DNA of 50,604 nucleotides from Abyssibacter sp. (GCA_023146115.1 JAGLCS010000086.1:1-50604); one strand, 5' to 3'; counted from the stretch's first letter, positions 24,224-33,572 are shown. Numbers and translations are program-made. The notes: generated from the letters alone by a model not told the origin.

Positions 24224-26053
24224 TTGACTCCACTGCACTATCGCATCGAGCCGGCTGAACCGGCCGCCCACCGCTTCCACGTTGCGCTGACGATCCAGCA
24301 CCCGGACCCAGCCGGGCAGTGGCTGACGCTGCCGGCTTGGATTCCCGGCAGTTACCTGGTCCGGGATTTCGCCCGCAACGTGCTGACGCTGGTCGCCGAA
24401 TCAGGTGGCGAGCCCGTGCAGGTCGATCAGGTCGACAAGGATTGCTGGCGGGCAGCGCCTGCGACCGGGCCGCTCACGGTGTTGATGGAGGTGCATGCCT
24501 TCGACACCTCGGTGCGCACGGCCTATCTGGATTCCGAGCGCGGGTTCTTCAATGCCACGTCGCTGTGCCTGCGGGTCGCCGGGCAGGAGCATGTGCCCTG
24601 CACCGTCGATCTGATGGCGCCGGACGCGAACGCCGTCACCGGACGCTGGCGGGTGGCGACATCGATGCGGCCTGTGGAGGCCGAGCCCTGGGGCTTCGGC
24701 CGCTACGGCTGTGAGCACTACGACGATCTGATCGACCACCCGGTCGAGATGGGCGAGTTCGAGATTGTCGAGTTCGTCGCCGGCGGGCGTCCTCACGCCT
24801 TCGCGATGACCGGCGCCGGGCGCTTCGATGCCGATGCACTGGCTGCGGACGTTGCGCGCATCTGTGATGCCCAGGTCGCGTTGTTCGGCGAATTGCCCTG
24901 CGACCGCTACCTGTTCCTGAACAATGTGACCGCCGACGGCTACGGCGGCCTGGAACATCGCTACTCCAGCGCGCTCGCATCCCCGCGGCGCGCCATGCCG
25001 GCACCCGGCGGCTCAGGTCGCAGCGACGACTACGTGAATTTTCTCGGGCTGGTCAGTCACGAGTATTTCCACCTGTGGAACGTGCGCCGACTGATGCCGG
25101 CTGCGGTTGCCAACTCGTCGCTCACAGCGCCGGCCTATTTTGACGATTTGTGGGCCTACGAAGGCATTACCAGCTACTACGATGATCTGGGGCTGCTGCG
25201 TGCGGGCGTGATTGATGCTCCGCGCTATCTCGACCTGCTGGCAAAGCAGATGACGCGCCTGGAGCGCAATCCTGGGCGCTACCGCCAGTCCTTGGCCGAG
25301 TCCAGCCGTCTGGCATGGACCAAGTTTTATCAGCAGGATGCCAGCGCGCCGAACGCCATCGTCAGCTACTACAACAAGGGTGCGCTGGTCGCCTGTGCGC
25401 TCGATCTGACGCTGCGCCGCGAGACGGATGGTGCCTGTTCGCTGGACGACGCGATGCGCACGTTGTGGGCGCGGTATGGACGGGCGATGAAACCGATTCC
25501 CGATGCTGCGATCGAGCAGATCGCCGGCGAGGTTTCGGGCCTGGACCTAACCGATTTCTTCGATGCGATGATCCGCACAGCCGGCGAGGTGCCGCTGCCG
25601 GAGCTGCTCGCAGATTTTGGCGTTACCGCGTCGGTGCGCCCGGCGACCGGTCCGGAAGACACCGGCGGGCGGCCGGGTTCAGATTCCACTGGGCCACGCT
25701 GCTGGACGGGGCTTTCGGTCAAAGGTCAGCGCCAGCCCCGGCTGACGACCGTGGTCGATGATTCGCCTGCACAGCAGGCTGGCCTCGCGGCTGGTGATCG
25801 TCTCGTCGCCCTGGATTTCGAGGAAGCGACACCCGGGGTGATCCGAGTCCTGGAACAACGCCGGGCACCAGGCGAGACGGTCGATGTGCATGCCATTCGG
25901 GGTGACCGGTTGCTGCATCGCCAACTGTCGCTGGCACCGCCGCAGGACAATACCTGCACGCTGCGCATGGATACGGGGGCCGACGAAGCCGTCGCCCATC
26001 GCCGCCTGGCTTGGTTGGGCGCCAGTGTGGCGCAGGTTAGCGAGGCGGGATGA
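24224..26053 (+). CDS. M61-family (glycyl) aminopeptidase with PDZ domain
   Basis: A 609-residue metallopeptidase starting at a TTG. The N-terminal beta domain contains LPAWIPGSYLVRDFARNV, a signature of M61 peptidases. The zinc motif HEYFH lies at 279-283 within VSHEYFHLWNVRRL, with the downstream WAYEGITSYYDDL providing the third ligand glutamate. The C-terminal 110 residues form a PDZ-like domain (VVDDSPAQQAGLAAGDRLVALD). There is no obvious signal peptide. Known members remove N-terminal glycine or alanine. It follows the exporter by 32 bases and overlaps plsY by ATGA, so it belongs to the housekeeping run on the right, although readthrough from the cluster is possible. Confidence 0.92.
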   Translation: MTPLHYRIEPAEPAAHRFHVALTIQHPDPAGQWLTLPAWIPGSYLVRDFARNVLTLVAESGGEPVQVDQVDKDCWRAAPATGPLTVLMEVHAFDTSVRTAYLDSERGFFNATSLCLRVAGQEHVPCTVDLMAPDANAVTGRWRVATSMRPVEAEPWGFGRYGCEHYDDLIDHPVEMGEFEIVEFVAGGRPHAFAMTGAGRFDADALAADVARICDAQVALFGELPCDRYLFLNNVTADGYGGLEHRYSSALASPRRAMPAPGGSGRSDDYVNFLGLVSHEYFHLWNVRRLMPAAVANSSLTAPAYFDDLWAYEGITSYYDDLGLLRAGVIDAPRYLDLLAKQMTRLERNPGRYRQSLAESSRLAWTKFYQQDASAPNAIVSYYNKGALVACALDLTLRRETDGACSLDDAMRTLWARYGRAMKPIPDAAIEQIAGEVSGLDLTDFFDAMIRTAGEVPLPELLADFGVTASVRPATGPEDTGGRPGSDSTGPRCWTGLSVKGQRQPRLTTVVDDSPAQQAGLAAGDRLVALDFEEATPGVIRVLEQRRAPGETVDVHAIRGDRLLHRQLSLAPPQDNTCTLRMDTGADEAVAHRRLAWLGASVAQVSEAG

Positions 26054-26709
26054 TCGAGCTCGCGGTCAAGCTGATCCTCGCCTATCTGCTGGGTTCGGTG
26101 ATGGGCGGGTTGGTGCTCGGGCGCTTGACCGGGGCGAGCGATCTGCGCAGTTCGGGCAGCGGCAACGCGGGCGCGACCAACGCGCTGCGCACGCATGGCA
26201 AGGCTTTCGGTGTGACGGTGCTCGCAATTGACGCGCTCAAGGGCGCGCTCGCGGTCGCCGTGATCCCCTGGTTACCCTGGCCGATTCTCGAATCAACGGT
26301 GCTGCCTGAGCGGTGGATCGCGCTGGCCTGCGGAGTCGCGGTCACCGTCGGTCATATCGCGCCGGTGTTCTTCAGCTTCGCTGGCGGCAAGGGCGCTGCG
26401 ACCCTGCTGGGTGTGTGCCTGGTCGCGATACCCGCGGCTGTGCCTTGGGCCTTGCTGAGCTTCGCACTCGTGCTGACGCTGACGGGCTACGCCGGTTTGT
26501 CGACCCTGGTCGCGGCCCTGATCATCGTGTTCTACGTGGCCTGCATCGCGGCATCCGGCCTGCTGTCACCGCTCGGCGCCTTCGCCCTGGCGATGTTCGC
26601 GTTGGTGGTATGGACGCATCGATCCAATATTCTGCGCATGCTGCAAGGCTCGGAAAGCCGTTTCGAGCGCGTGATGATCTGGCGGCGCATGCTGGGAACC
26701 CGGCACTGA
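26050..26709 (+). CDS. plsY: Glycerol-3-phosphate acyltransferase PlsY
   Basis: PlsY transfers an acyl group from acyl-phosphate to glycerol-3-phosphate, the first step of phospholipid synthesis, at the inner membrane. The 219-residue sequence has multiple membrane helices and the three conserved PlsY loops: SGSGNAGATNALR (about residues 36-48), DALKG after the second helix, and GHIAPVFFSFAGGKGAAT (about 103-120). Length is normal. Its start overlaps the peptidase stop (ATGA), and birA begins 14 bases downstream, so these genes form one transcription unit with coaX. Confidence 0.95.
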   Translation: MIELAVKLILAYLLGSVMGGLVLGRLTGASDLRSSGSGNAGATNALRTHGKAFGVTVLAIDALKGALAVAVIPWLPWPILESTVLPERWIALACGVAVTVGHIAPVFFSFAGGKGAATLLGVCLVAIPAAVPWALLSFALVLTLTGYAGLSTLVAALIIVFYVACIAASGLLSPLGAFALAMFALVVWTHRSNILRMLQGSESRFERVMIWRRMLGTRH

Positions 26710-26723
26710 GCGACGGCATTCTC

Positions 26724-27632
26724 ATGGGGCTTGCCGACGGCGCCTGGCATTCCGGCGAATCGCTGGCAGAGTCGGCTCAGATCAGCCGCGCCGCGATTCA
26801 CAAGCGCGTGCAGAAATTGCGTGATGCGGGCTGGCCCATCGACGCCGAAACCGGGCGTGGCTATCGCCTACCAGGCGGCTGGGATCGCCTGGATGTCGAT
26901 GCGCTCAGGCAACGGGCGCCCACCGGGTGGAGCGTCACGGTTCTCGACCGCGTAACCGGCACCAATGCCTGGCTGGCCGAGCGCGATTACGCGGGGCCCG
27001 CACTGGTGCTCGCCGAGCAGCAGACGCAGGGCCGCGGCAGCCGCGGCCGGCAGTGGTTCTCGCCGCCGGGCGTGAATCTGTACGCATCGTTCGACTGGCA
27101 GTTCGACGGCGCGTCGTCCCAGCTCGGCCCGCTCAGCCTGGTCGTCGCCGTGTCTCTGGCGGCAGTGCTGGGCCGGCTGGATGTCCGCATCAAATGGCCC
27201 AATGACCTCATCGTGAATGACGCCAAGCTCGCCGGAATCCTGATCGAGGCCAGCGGCGAACTCGCAGGGCCCGTGCGCACCATCATCGGCATCGGCTGTA
27301 ATGTCGCCATGGCGGGGGCGGTGGACCTCGGCCAACCCTGGACCAGCCTGGCTGCACTTGGGCCGGCCCCGTCGCGCACGGAACTTGCAGCGGATCTGAT
27401 GAGCCAGCTGGATGTCGATTTGCGCCGATTTCAGACCGAAGGCTTCGCGCCGTTTCTTCCCCGGTTCCAGGCACTGGATGCGCTGGACGACCGCGCGGTG
27501 GTGGTGGAGCAGGGCGGGCAGCGCCGTGAGGCAATCGCGCGTGGCGTGAATCTTCAGGGGCAATTGCAATGCGAATTCAGCGACGGGCTTGAAGCCCTGG
27601 TGTCAGGCGAAGTGAGCGTGCGACGGTCATGA
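26724..27632 (+). CDS. birA: Bifunctional biotin-[acetyl-CoA-carboxylase] ligase / biotin operon repressor
   Basis: BirA makes biotinyl-AMP, attaches biotin to BCCP and can repress biotin genes. The ATG at 26724 gives 302 residues; the open frame continues upstream into plsY without a good start. The N-terminal winged helix-turn-helix (GESLAESAQISRAAIHKRVQKL) indicates the regulatory class. The catalytic loop GRGSRGRQW lies in the central domain, followed by IKWPNDLIVNDAKLAGILIE, a hallmark of biotin ligases. A C-terminal SH3-like domain (QALDALDDRAVVVEQGGQRREAIARGV) completes it. The stop overlaps coaX by ATGA. Confidence 0.94.
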   Translation: MGLADGAWHSGESLAESAQISRAAIHKRVQKLRDAGWPIDAETGRGYRLPGGWDRLDVDALRQRAPTGWSVTVLDRVTGTNAWLAERDYAGPALVLAEQQTQGRGSRGRQWFSPPGVNLYASFDWQFDGASSQLGPLSLVVAVSLAAVLGRLDVRIKWPNDLIVNDAKLAGILIEASGELAGPVRTIIGIGCNVAMAGAVDLGQPWTSLAALGPAPSRTELAADLMSQLDVDLRRFQTEGFAPFLPRFQALDALDDRAVVVEQGGQRREAIARGVNLQGQLQCEFSDGLEALVSGEVSVRRS

Positions 27633-28378
27633 AATGGCTACTGGATCTAGGCAACACGCGCTGCAAGTCGGCGCAGTGGACAGCCGGGTACCTGGCCCAG
27701 CCGCAAGCCGCGGACTGTGACCTCGCGTCGGTCGGTCGCGTGCTGGATCAGCTGGCACCTGCCGCGATGCCGTTGGCCATCTGGATTAGCAGCGTGGCCG
27801 GCGAAGCCGCCAACGCAGCTGTCCAGGCCTGGTGCGCCAGTCGTGGCTGGCCCGCTCCGCGATTCGTGCGCAGCCAGGCCGAATCGCTGGGCGTGCGCTG
27901 TGCCTACGCCGACCCCAGCCGGCTGGGTGTGGATCGCTGGATGGTCGTCCTCGCGGCGGCCGCCACCGGACGCAACGCCTTAATCGTTGATGCCGGCACG
28001 GCCTGCACCATTGACGCCGTCACTGCCGATGGCAGCCACCTCGGTGGCCTGATCTTGCCGGGTGTCGCCTTGGCACGGGCATCGCTGAACCAGCGCACAC
28101 AGTTCCAGGCGGATGTCGTGACCACGGCACCGCTGCCGATCGTCGGCGATGACACCAACCCCGCAGTGACGGTCGGAGCCGTTCATGCACTGCTCGGAGC
28201 GATTGAGCGGGTGCGGCGGCAGCTGGGCTGGGTACAGCCGCTTTGTGTGCTGACCGGCGGCGAGGCCCCCTTGTTACAGCCGCATCTCCCGCCCGACTGG
28301 ACTCTGCATCCGCACTACGTATTGGAAGGCGTCGCCCGACTGGCAGATGCGGCGGACGTGCAGGATGACTTTGGGTAA
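27629..28378 (+). CDS. coaX: Type III pantothenate kinase
   Basis: CoaX phosphorylates pantothenate, the first committed step of CoA synthesis. The 249-residue protein has the ASKHA-fold signatures: DLGNTRCK at residues 6-13 (phosphate 1 loop), DPSRLGVDRWM in the middle, VDAGTACTIDAV (phosphate 2), and a C-terminal LTGGEAPLLQPHL adenosine loop. Length is typical. It is the last protein gene of the plsY-birA-coaX run, a common gammaproteobacterial birA-coaX arrangement, and is followed by tRNA-Thr. Confidence 0.95.
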   Translation: MKWLLDLGNTRCKSAQWTAGYLAQPQAADCDLASVGRVLDQLAPAAMPLAIWISSVAGEAANAAVQAWCASRGWPAPRFVRSQAESLGVRCAYADPSRLGVDRWMVVLAAAATGRNALIVDAGTACTIDAVTADGSHLGGLILPGVALARASLNQRTQFQADVVTTAPLPIVGDDTNPAVTVGAVHALLGAIERVRRQLGWVQPLCVLTGGEAPLLQPHLPPDWTLHPHYVLEGVARLADAADVQDDFG

Positions 28379-28423
28379 ACTACCGCCCCCGCGGCGTGAC
28401 GTATGCCGCTGCGGTCTCCAGAT

Positions 28424-28500
28424 GCCGGTGTAGCTCAATTTGGTAGAGCAACCGCCTTGTAAGCGGTAGGTTGGGGGTTCAAGTCCCTCCTCCGGCACCA
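28424..28500 (+). tRNA. tRNA-Thr (anticodon TGT)
   Basis: A full cloverleaf can be drawn: acceptor GCCGGTG with CTCCGGC, D stem GCTC/GAGC, anticodon stem ACCGC/GCGGT with loop CTTGTAA (anticodon TGT, reading ACA), T stem GGGGG/CCCTC with loop TTCAAGT, and an encoded CCA end. The acceptor has one T-T mismatch at positions 6-67. The 77-base length is normal. It lies 45 bases after coaX. Confidence 0.96.
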
Positions 28501-28614
28501 TCCGAAGTTCCGCGTGACTGCACATGTGACCGGCCTGCGGCCGCCGTCACAAAAAATTCATCATCTCGGCTCTGCTGAGTGCATCCACTCGTGGTTTGCA
28601 TCCGAACTCCTTGG

Positions 28615-28632
28615 CAATCCCGAACGGGATTG
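28615..28632 (+). promoter_or_regulatory. Inverted repeat upstream of the surface-protein gene
   Basis: CAATCCCG and CGGGATTG flank an AA centre, an 18-base near-perfect dyad lying 31 bases before the start of the 1202-residue surface protein. It could be a protein-binding operator or, in RNA, a seven-base-pair stem with a four-base loop in the leader. No T tract follows, so it is not a terminator. The remaining gap between the tRNA and the gene shows nothing else I can name. Confidence 0.4.
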
Positions 28633-28663
28633 AACCGGATCTGATTCGACTCAGGGAGTTGAG

Positions 28664-31600
28664 ATGACTAAAAACGATACGCGCGCGGCTCGTGGAGCGG
28701 CGCTTTTTGTGTTGGGCGGGCTGGCTGCGCCAGCTTTTGCGACGACTTACGTAGTGGACACGCTCGCCGATGTCAGCGCGGCTGACGGGCAGCTGAGTCT
28801 GCGCGAGGCGGTGATGGCCGCATCGACGAATGCAGCGGTCGGTGATGCACCTGCCGGTGAAGCGACCGGTGATTCCATCAGTTTCGCCAGTGCACTGAGT
28901 GGGGGCACCATCGCGTTGACCGCAAGCCTGCCGTCGATCAGCGATGACCTGGCGCTTGCCGGTGATGTGACGATTAGCGGCGAGTCCGCATTCCAGATTT
29001 TCTCCATCGACGCAGCCGGTGAGCCGGTGACGCTGTCCGACCTCGTGCTGGCCAACGGCACGGCGGTGAGCGGCGGTGCTCTGAGCATTGCTTCGGGTTC
29101 CACGGTGGCGCTTAACGGCGTGACGGTGCGGGACAACGTCGGCACAGGTGCCGCCGCCACGAACGGTGGCGCCATCGATAATGCCGGCACGCTGACCGTG
29201 GCCGGTGGCAGTTTTCTTCGCAATGCGGCGACGGGCGCCTCCGGTAGCGGTGGCGCGATCATCTCCAGCGGCACGCTGAGCGTGTCGGGCAGCCGCTTCA
29301 GCGGCAACACGGCGAACCGCGCCGGTGGCGGTATCGAGATCGCAGCCGGTCCGGCGACCACCCTGACGAATGTCGAAGCCTTCGGCAACGAAGTCGGTAC
29401 CAGTCCGGGCAATGGGGGCTTTCTTCATATCAGCGGTGCGGTGAACTCGACCGTCGAGGGCGGGACTTTCGCGAACAACATCGCCGGCCAGGAAGGCGGC
29501 GCTCTGTGGAACAACGCCGGTACGATGACGATCAACGGCGCCAGCTTTACCGGCAACGTGGCCAATGGCCCCGGTACCGATGATGGCAATGGTGACCTGA
29601 TCGGCGAAGACGGCGGCGGTGCGCTGTTCAATCAGGGCGGCACGATGATCGTGTCCAATGCCGTGATTGACGGCAACACGGCGCTGGGTGTCAGCGCAAC
29701 CGGTGGCGGCATTCTGAACAACGGCGGCACGCTCACGGTTAGCGATTCGACGATTCGCAACAACCTGTCGAATCGTGCCGGTGGCGGTATCGAAGACAAC
29801 GCCCGCGAGGCGGCTACGACAGTCACGCTGAGCAATGTCACGCTGTCCGGAAACGGTGCCGGCGTGGGAACAGGCACGGTCGCAAACCCTGGTAACGGTG
29901 GTGCGCTGCACGTGTCCGGTCCGGGCACGATCAATGTCGCCGGTGGCACGGTGTCCGGCAACACGGCGGCACGCGAGGGCGGCGGTCTGTGGAACGGGTC
30001 TGGCCTGATGTCCATCGACGGCGGCACGTTCACGGCCAATGCCGCGAACGGCGACGCCGGTGACGATGGCGGTGGTGCGCTGTTCAACCAGGGTGGCGAC
30101 ATCGTCATCACCGGGGGCACGGTCATCAGCGGCAACAGCGCGCTGGGTGCCTCCGGCTCCGGTGGCGGCATCTTCAACAATGAAGGCACCGTGTCGATGA
30201 CCGGTGGTTCGATCACCGGCAACGTGGCGAATCGTGCAGGCGGTGGTATCGAGGATCGCTCGACCGCCAATGACACGACCAACGGTGTGCCGACGGTCCT
30301 GCTGACCGAGGTCGCGCTGGACGGCAACAGCGCCGGTGTGACGCTGGGCTCGCTGGCTGCGGTCGCGGCACCGGGTAACGGTGGTGGTCTGCACATCACC
30401 GGTGACGGTGGTGGCACGTTCGGCGGGTTTGTTTCGGTTGTGGGCGGCACGGTGAGCAACAACGTCGCCGCCGCCGAAGGTGCAGGTCTCTGGAACTTCG
30501 GCGCTCCCAGCATCCTGGCAGTGGACGGCACGACGCTGGACGCCAACGACGCCCAGGGTGACGCAGCCGACAATGGCGGTGGTGCACTGTTCAACAACGG
30601 CGGTGTGATGACGGTGGCCAATGCGACCATCACCAACAACGTCGCGTCCGGCGCATCGGGTTCCGGTGGCGGGGTGCTGAACTTCAACGGCACGCTGACC
30701 ATCACCGGTTCGACGCTGACCAACAACGGTGCCAGCCGCGCGGGTGGGGCGCTGGAGGATGTGTCCTCGACGTCCGCGACCACGGTCACCATTACCGAGT
30801 CGACCATGGCCAGCAACATGGCCGGCAACAATCCGGGTAACGGCGGTGCGCTGCATATCACCGGCGGTGCCAGCACCGTGACCGTGGATCGTTCGACCGT
30901 CTGGAACAACCTCGCCAATAACGAAGGCGGCGGTTTGTGGGTGTTCGCCGGTTCCACGCTGAATCTGTGGAACAGCACGGTCTTCGGCAACGGCACGGCG
31001 GAACAGGATGGGTCGGGTACCCGTAATGAGGTGGGCGGCGGTCTGCTGCTCAAGCCAGGCGCCATCGTTAACGCCGTCAATGCGACCATCGCGTCGAACA
31101 TGGCGACCACGGCCGGCGGCGGGGTCTTCCTGGAAGACGCCACGGCCAGCTTCAACGCCACCAACACGCTGATCGGCGACAACATGGCCGCCACGGCTGC
31201 GGATGTATCCGGTGCTGTGGATGGCAACGGCTACAACCTGGTGGCCGATGCCACCGGTGCCACGGTCAACGGGCCGGCGAATGTCACTGGCGTTGCCGCA
31301 GGTTTGTCGATGGACGGCCTGCAGATGAATGGCGGCCCGACGATGACGGTCGCATTGACCAGCGGCCCTGCCGTCGACGGTGGTCTGAACAGCACCTGTG
31401 CCGGTATGGCCATCAACAACGTTGATCAGCGGGGTATGGGCTTTGCCCGTCCGTTCGATGGCGATGCGGATGGCACGGCAACCTGCGATATCGGTGCCTA
31501 TGAGACGACCGACAACCCGCCCGTCGCAATCGTGGCCAACGGCAACACCGGCAACGGTGGTGGCGTGAGCTTTGGTGCCGGCGAGCAGGATGTCGCCGCC

Positions 31601-32272
31601 ATCGGCCTGACGGTTAACAACAGCTCGGGTGAAGCGGTTGATGTGGCCGGGTTCTCTGGAACCTTGAGCGGCAGCGGTGATTTCGACGGTGACATCACCG
31701 GCGCTGATGTCTACATCGATGCCAACGGCAATGGTGCCGTGGATGCCGGCGAGGCCACCGTGCCTGCAACCGTCAACATCGATGGCGTCGCAGGGACCTT
31801 TGTTGTGACCTTCACGCCGTCGCGCTCGGTGGCCGCAGGGTCCAGCGAGGCTTACGTCGTCGCGGTGGACTTCAGCACCAGCATCGCCTGGCTTGCGGCT
31901 CCGATGTTTGCTGGCGGCAGCCTGATGCTGCTGGGCCTGATGGGTGTTGGAAGCATCCCGCGTCGTCGCCTGCCTCTGGTGGCTGCGGCTATCGTCGCGG
32001 CCGTCGCGCTGGCTGGCTGTGAGGGTGACAACGGTGCCAATGGTGCCCGCGGAGCCCAGGGCATTCCGGGGCCGGCGGGTCCGCAGGGGCCTGTCGGGCC
32101 GCAGGGTCCGGTTGGGCCAGTCGGGCCACAAGGACCGCAGGGTCCGGGCGCGACCAGCACTACCTACCAGTTCACGCTGACGGCGGTCGACGCGGCCGGT
32201 GCGGATTCCGGTCTGGTGATTCAGCCATCTGGTCTGCCGACGTCCGGTCCGGTGATCACCATCATCGACTAG
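28664..32272 (+). CDS. Large repetitive right-handed beta-helix surface protein with CTERM-like anchor and collagen-like tail
   Basis: A 1202-residue secreted protein. A signal peptide ends near PAFA (residue 26). A CSLREA-type segment ([12 protein letters not shown]) follows, then pectate-lyase-like beta-helix coils rich in NNGGT, GNTA and RAGGGIED, organised as four long repeats. Next comes a choice-of-anchor-Q-like block ending CDIGAYET, then an immunoglobulin-like region. At about 1074-1102 there is a hydrophobic stretch closed by IPRRR, like a CTERM sorting signal, but the frame continues through a second hydrophobic stretch with a lipobox (ALAGC, cysteine near 1119) and 14 Gly-X-Y triplets before a short terminal domain. 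A ribosome-binding site (GGGAG) precedes the ATG. The probable role is adhesion or surface structure. The double anchor is unusual and could reflect a gene fusion. Confidence 0.88.
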   Translation: MTKNDTRAARGAALFVLGGLAAPAFATTYVVDTLADVSAADGQLSLREAVMAASTNAAVGDAPAGEATGDSISFASALSGGTIALTASLPSISDDLALAGDVTISGESAFQIFSIDAAGEPVTLSDLVLANGTAVSGGALSIASGSTVALNGVTVRDNVGTGAAATNGGAIDNAGTLTVAGGSFLRNAATGASGSGGAIISSGTLSVSGSRFSGNTANRAGGGIEIAAGPATTLTNVEAFGNEVGTSPGNGGFLHISGAVNSTVEGGTFANNIAGQEGGALWNNAGTMTINGASFTGNVANGPGTDDGNGDLIGEDGGGALFNQGGTMIVSNAVIDGNTALGVSATGGGILNNGGTLTVSDSTIRNNLSNRAGGGIEDNAREAATTVTLSNVTLSGNGAGVGTGTVANPGNGGALHVSGPGTINVAGGTVSGNTAAREGGGLWNGSGLMSIDGGTFTANAANGDAGDDGGGALFNQGGDIVITGGTVISGNSALGASGSGGGIFNNEGTVSMTGGSITGNVANRAGGGIEDRSTANDTTNGVPTVLLTEVALDGNSAGVTLGSLAAVAAPGNGGGLHITGDGGGTFGGFVSVVGGTVSNNVAAAEGAGLWNFGAPSILAVDGTTLDANDAQGDAADNGGGALFNNGGVMTVANATITNNVASGASGSGGGVLNFNGTLTITGSTLTNNGASRAGGALEDVSSTSATTVTITESTMASNMAGNNPGNGGALHITGGASTVTVDRSTVWNNLANNEGGGLWVFAGSTLNLWNSTVFGNGTAEQDGSGTRNEVGGGLLLKPGAIVNAVNATIASNMATTAGGGVFLEDATASFNATNTLIGDNMAATAADVSGAVDGNGYNLVADATGATVNGPANVTGVAAGLSMDGLQMNGGPTMTVALTSGPAVDGGLNSTCAGMAINNVDQRGMGFARPFDGDADGTATCDIGAYETTDNPPVAIVANGNTGNGGGVSFGAGEQDVAAIGLTVNNSSGEAVDVAGFSGTLSGSGDFDGDITGADVYIDANGNGAVDAGEATVPATVNIDGVAGTFVVTFTPSRSVAAGSSEAYVVAVDFSTSIAWLAAPMFAGGSLMLLGLMGVGSIPRRRLPLVAAAIVAAVALAGCEGDNGANGARGAQGIPGPAGPQGPVGPQGPVGPVGPQGPQGPGATSTTYQFTLTAVDAAGADSGLVIQPSGLPTSGPVITIID
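29251..31130 (+). repeat. Four consecutive protein-coding repeats of about 455-505 bases
   Basis: Four units begin near 29251, 29706, 30161 and 30666. Each encodes, in order, GGG(I/V)xNNxGT..., a NRAGGGIED-like motif, PGNGGxLHI, EGGGLWN and GGGALFN. Divergence between units suggests old duplications. The repeats lie wholly inside the surface-protein gene and form successive parts of its beta-helix. The fourth unit is degenerate at its end. Confidence 0.7.
32024..32149 (+). repeat. Collagen-like Gly-X-Y repeat, 14 triplets
   Basis: Within the C-terminal tail of the surface protein, fourteen uninterrupted Gly-X-Y triplets run from GDN GAN GAR to GPQ GPQ GPG. Proline is frequent at X. Bacterial collagen-like segments form stable triple helices without hydroxyproline, so this could trimerise or extend the protein. 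It follows directly after a lipobox-like cysteine. Confidence 0.9.
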
Positions 32273-32293
32273 AGCACGACTGGGGAACCCCAG

Positions 32294-32325
32294 GCCCCCG
32301 GCACTTCGGTGTCGGGGGCTTTTTT
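32294..32325 (+). terminator. Rho-independent terminator of the surface-protein gene
   Basis: An 11-base-pair GC-rich stem, GCCCCCGGCAC with GTGTCGGGGGC (one G-T wobble), closes on a TTCG tetraloop and is followed at once by six T residues. It begins 21 bases after the surface-protein stop. Confidence 0.93.
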
Positions 32326-32437
32326 GTGCCTGGCGTCGCGCGCGTCGGGCGGCTCCCGCATAATGCGGCCCTGTTGTGGACGCTGCGGTACACAGCCCCA
32401 GTGGTTGCGGCCGAACCCAGGGGGACAAGGAGACGAC

Positions 32438-32818
32438 ATGCAAACCATTGCGTTGATCCCGGCCGGGCTCGCGGCGCTGCTACACATCGTTTTTTTTCTA
32501 TTCGAATCGGTGCTGTTTTCGCGCCGGGACATCCAGAAGCGATTTCAGGTCGCCTCGCCAGATGCCGCTGAAGCCATCCGCCCCTGGGCGCTGAATCAGG
32601 GGTTCTACAATCTGTTTCTGGCGGTCGGTTTGATCCACGGCATCATCGTGACCGCGCTGGGATATCCGGCGACCGGTCGGCCCATCATGCTCGTGATCTG
32701 CGCGGTGATGGTCGGTGCCGCCGTGGTGCTGGGTATCAGCGATGCGCGGATGCGCCGCGCCGCTCTGCTGCAGGGCGTTCCGCCCCTGGCGGCCGTTGTT
32801 TTGCTGTCGATTGCGTGA
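32438..32818 (+). CDS. DUF1304 family membrane protein
   Basis: A 126-residue inner-membrane protein with four hydrophobic helices (about 4-24, 50-72, 77-98 and 103-124). The pattern HIVFFLFESVLF near the start and NQGFYNLFLAVGLIHG in the middle matches the DUF1304 family, whose function is unknown. The ATG at 32438 is chosen because AAGGAGA lies just upstream; the open frame extends further 5' without support. The Tag-like glycosylase gene starts four bases after its stop. Confidence 0.85.
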   Translation: MQTIALIPAGLAALLHIVFFLFESVLFSRRDIQKRFQVASPDAAEAIRPWALNQGFYNLFLAVGLIHGIIVTALGYPATGRPIMLVICAVMVGAAVVLGISDARMRRAALLQGVPPLAAVVLLSIA

Positions 32819-32822
32819 ACGG

Positions 32823-33554
32823 GTGAGCAAGACCGAGTCGTTTGCGCGGATCTTCGAGCGCGCCTGCCGCCGCAAGGGTGGTGAGGCGGCCATCGAAACC
32901 TTGTTGCCTGCGGTGGCGAGCACGGAGGCACTGGCCGCATTGGGCGATGACCGCTATCTGAGCCTGATGACCAAGCGTGTGTTTCAGGCCGGGTTCGCGT
33001 GGCGGGTCATCGAGCAGAAATGGCCGGGTTTCGAAACCGCGTTCCGGGCGTTTGATCCTGAGCACTGCGCCGCGCTAGATGGCCCTGGCCTGGAAGCGCT
33101 GGCCGCCGATGCCCGCATTGTTCGCAATCGGCAGAAGATCGCCTCGGTGCCGCGCAATGCTCGCTTCGTGCTGGACGTGGCCCAGACCCACGACAGCTTC
33201 GCGCACTGGATTGCCGCCTGGCCGGCGGAGCAGATTGTGGATCTCTGGCGTGAGCTGGCCCGCCGCGGTGCACGCCTGGGTGGCATGAGCGCCTGCATCT
33301 TCCTGCGTATGGCCGGCAAGGACAGCTTCCAGCTCACCGGCGACGTGGTGGCGCTGCTCGTGGCCAATAACGTCGTGAGCAAGCAACCAACCACCCGCGC
33401 AGAGCTCGCCGCATGTCAGACGGTATTCAACGCCTGGGCCGCTGAATCCGGCCGGCCGCTGGCCCATGTGAGTCGCATTTGCGCCCTGTCCGTCGGTGAC
33501 AACTGGATGCGCAGCGATGAACCGCCGCCCCCGTTTTTGCTGGACCCGGAATAA
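32823..33554 (+). CDS. Divergent DNA-3-methyladenine glycosylase I (Tag-like)
   Basis: A 243-residue protein started at GTG 32823. The region SLMTKRVFQAGFAWRVIEQKWPGFETAFRAFDPEHCA aligns with the QAGLSW segment of Tag glycosylases, and the IVRNRQKIASVPRNAR block matches the RNRxKI motif that follows. Tag removes 3-methyladenine from DNA during base-excision repair. However, the glutamate that in E. coli Tag precedes QAG and contacts the base appears replaced by a basic residue, and the N-terminal zinc-ligand cysteine and histidine are absent. It is therefore family-related, but activity on 3-methyladenine is uncertain. It follows the DUF1304 gene by four bases. Confidence 0.75.
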   Translation: MSKTESFARIFERACRRKGGEAAIETLLPAVASTEALAALGDDRYLSLMTKRVFQAGFAWRVIEQKWPGFETAFRAFDPEHCAALDGPGLEALAADARIVRNRQKIASVPRNARFVLDVAQTHDSFAHWIAAWPAEQIVDLWRELARRGARLGGMSACIFLRMAGKDSFQLTGDVVALLVANNVVSKQPTTRAELAACQTVFNAWAAESGRPLAHVSRICALSVGDNWMRSDEPPPPFLLDPE

Positions 33555-33572
33555 GCCTGACCAAGGACTCAC

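Noticed and set aside
26313-26723. Upstream extension of the biotin ligase frame into plsY
   Set aside because: The extension is out of frame with the clear PlsY coding sequence and has no BirA-like residues; the HTH domain starts at the ATG used here.
28525-28557. A hairpin (GTGAC ... GTCAC) after tRNA-Thr next to a run of A residues
   Set aside because: On the plus strand the stem is followed by A, not T, and on the minus strand the T run precedes the stem. It cannot act as a Rho-independent terminator in either direction.
28547-32443. A 1298-codon open frame on the minus strand covering the whole surface-protein gene
   Set aside because: It mirrors the glycine- and alanine-rich plus-strand gene, whose codons leave few stops on the other strand. 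Its product is rich in His and Arg with no recognisable domain, and it runs through the terminator at 32294-32325.
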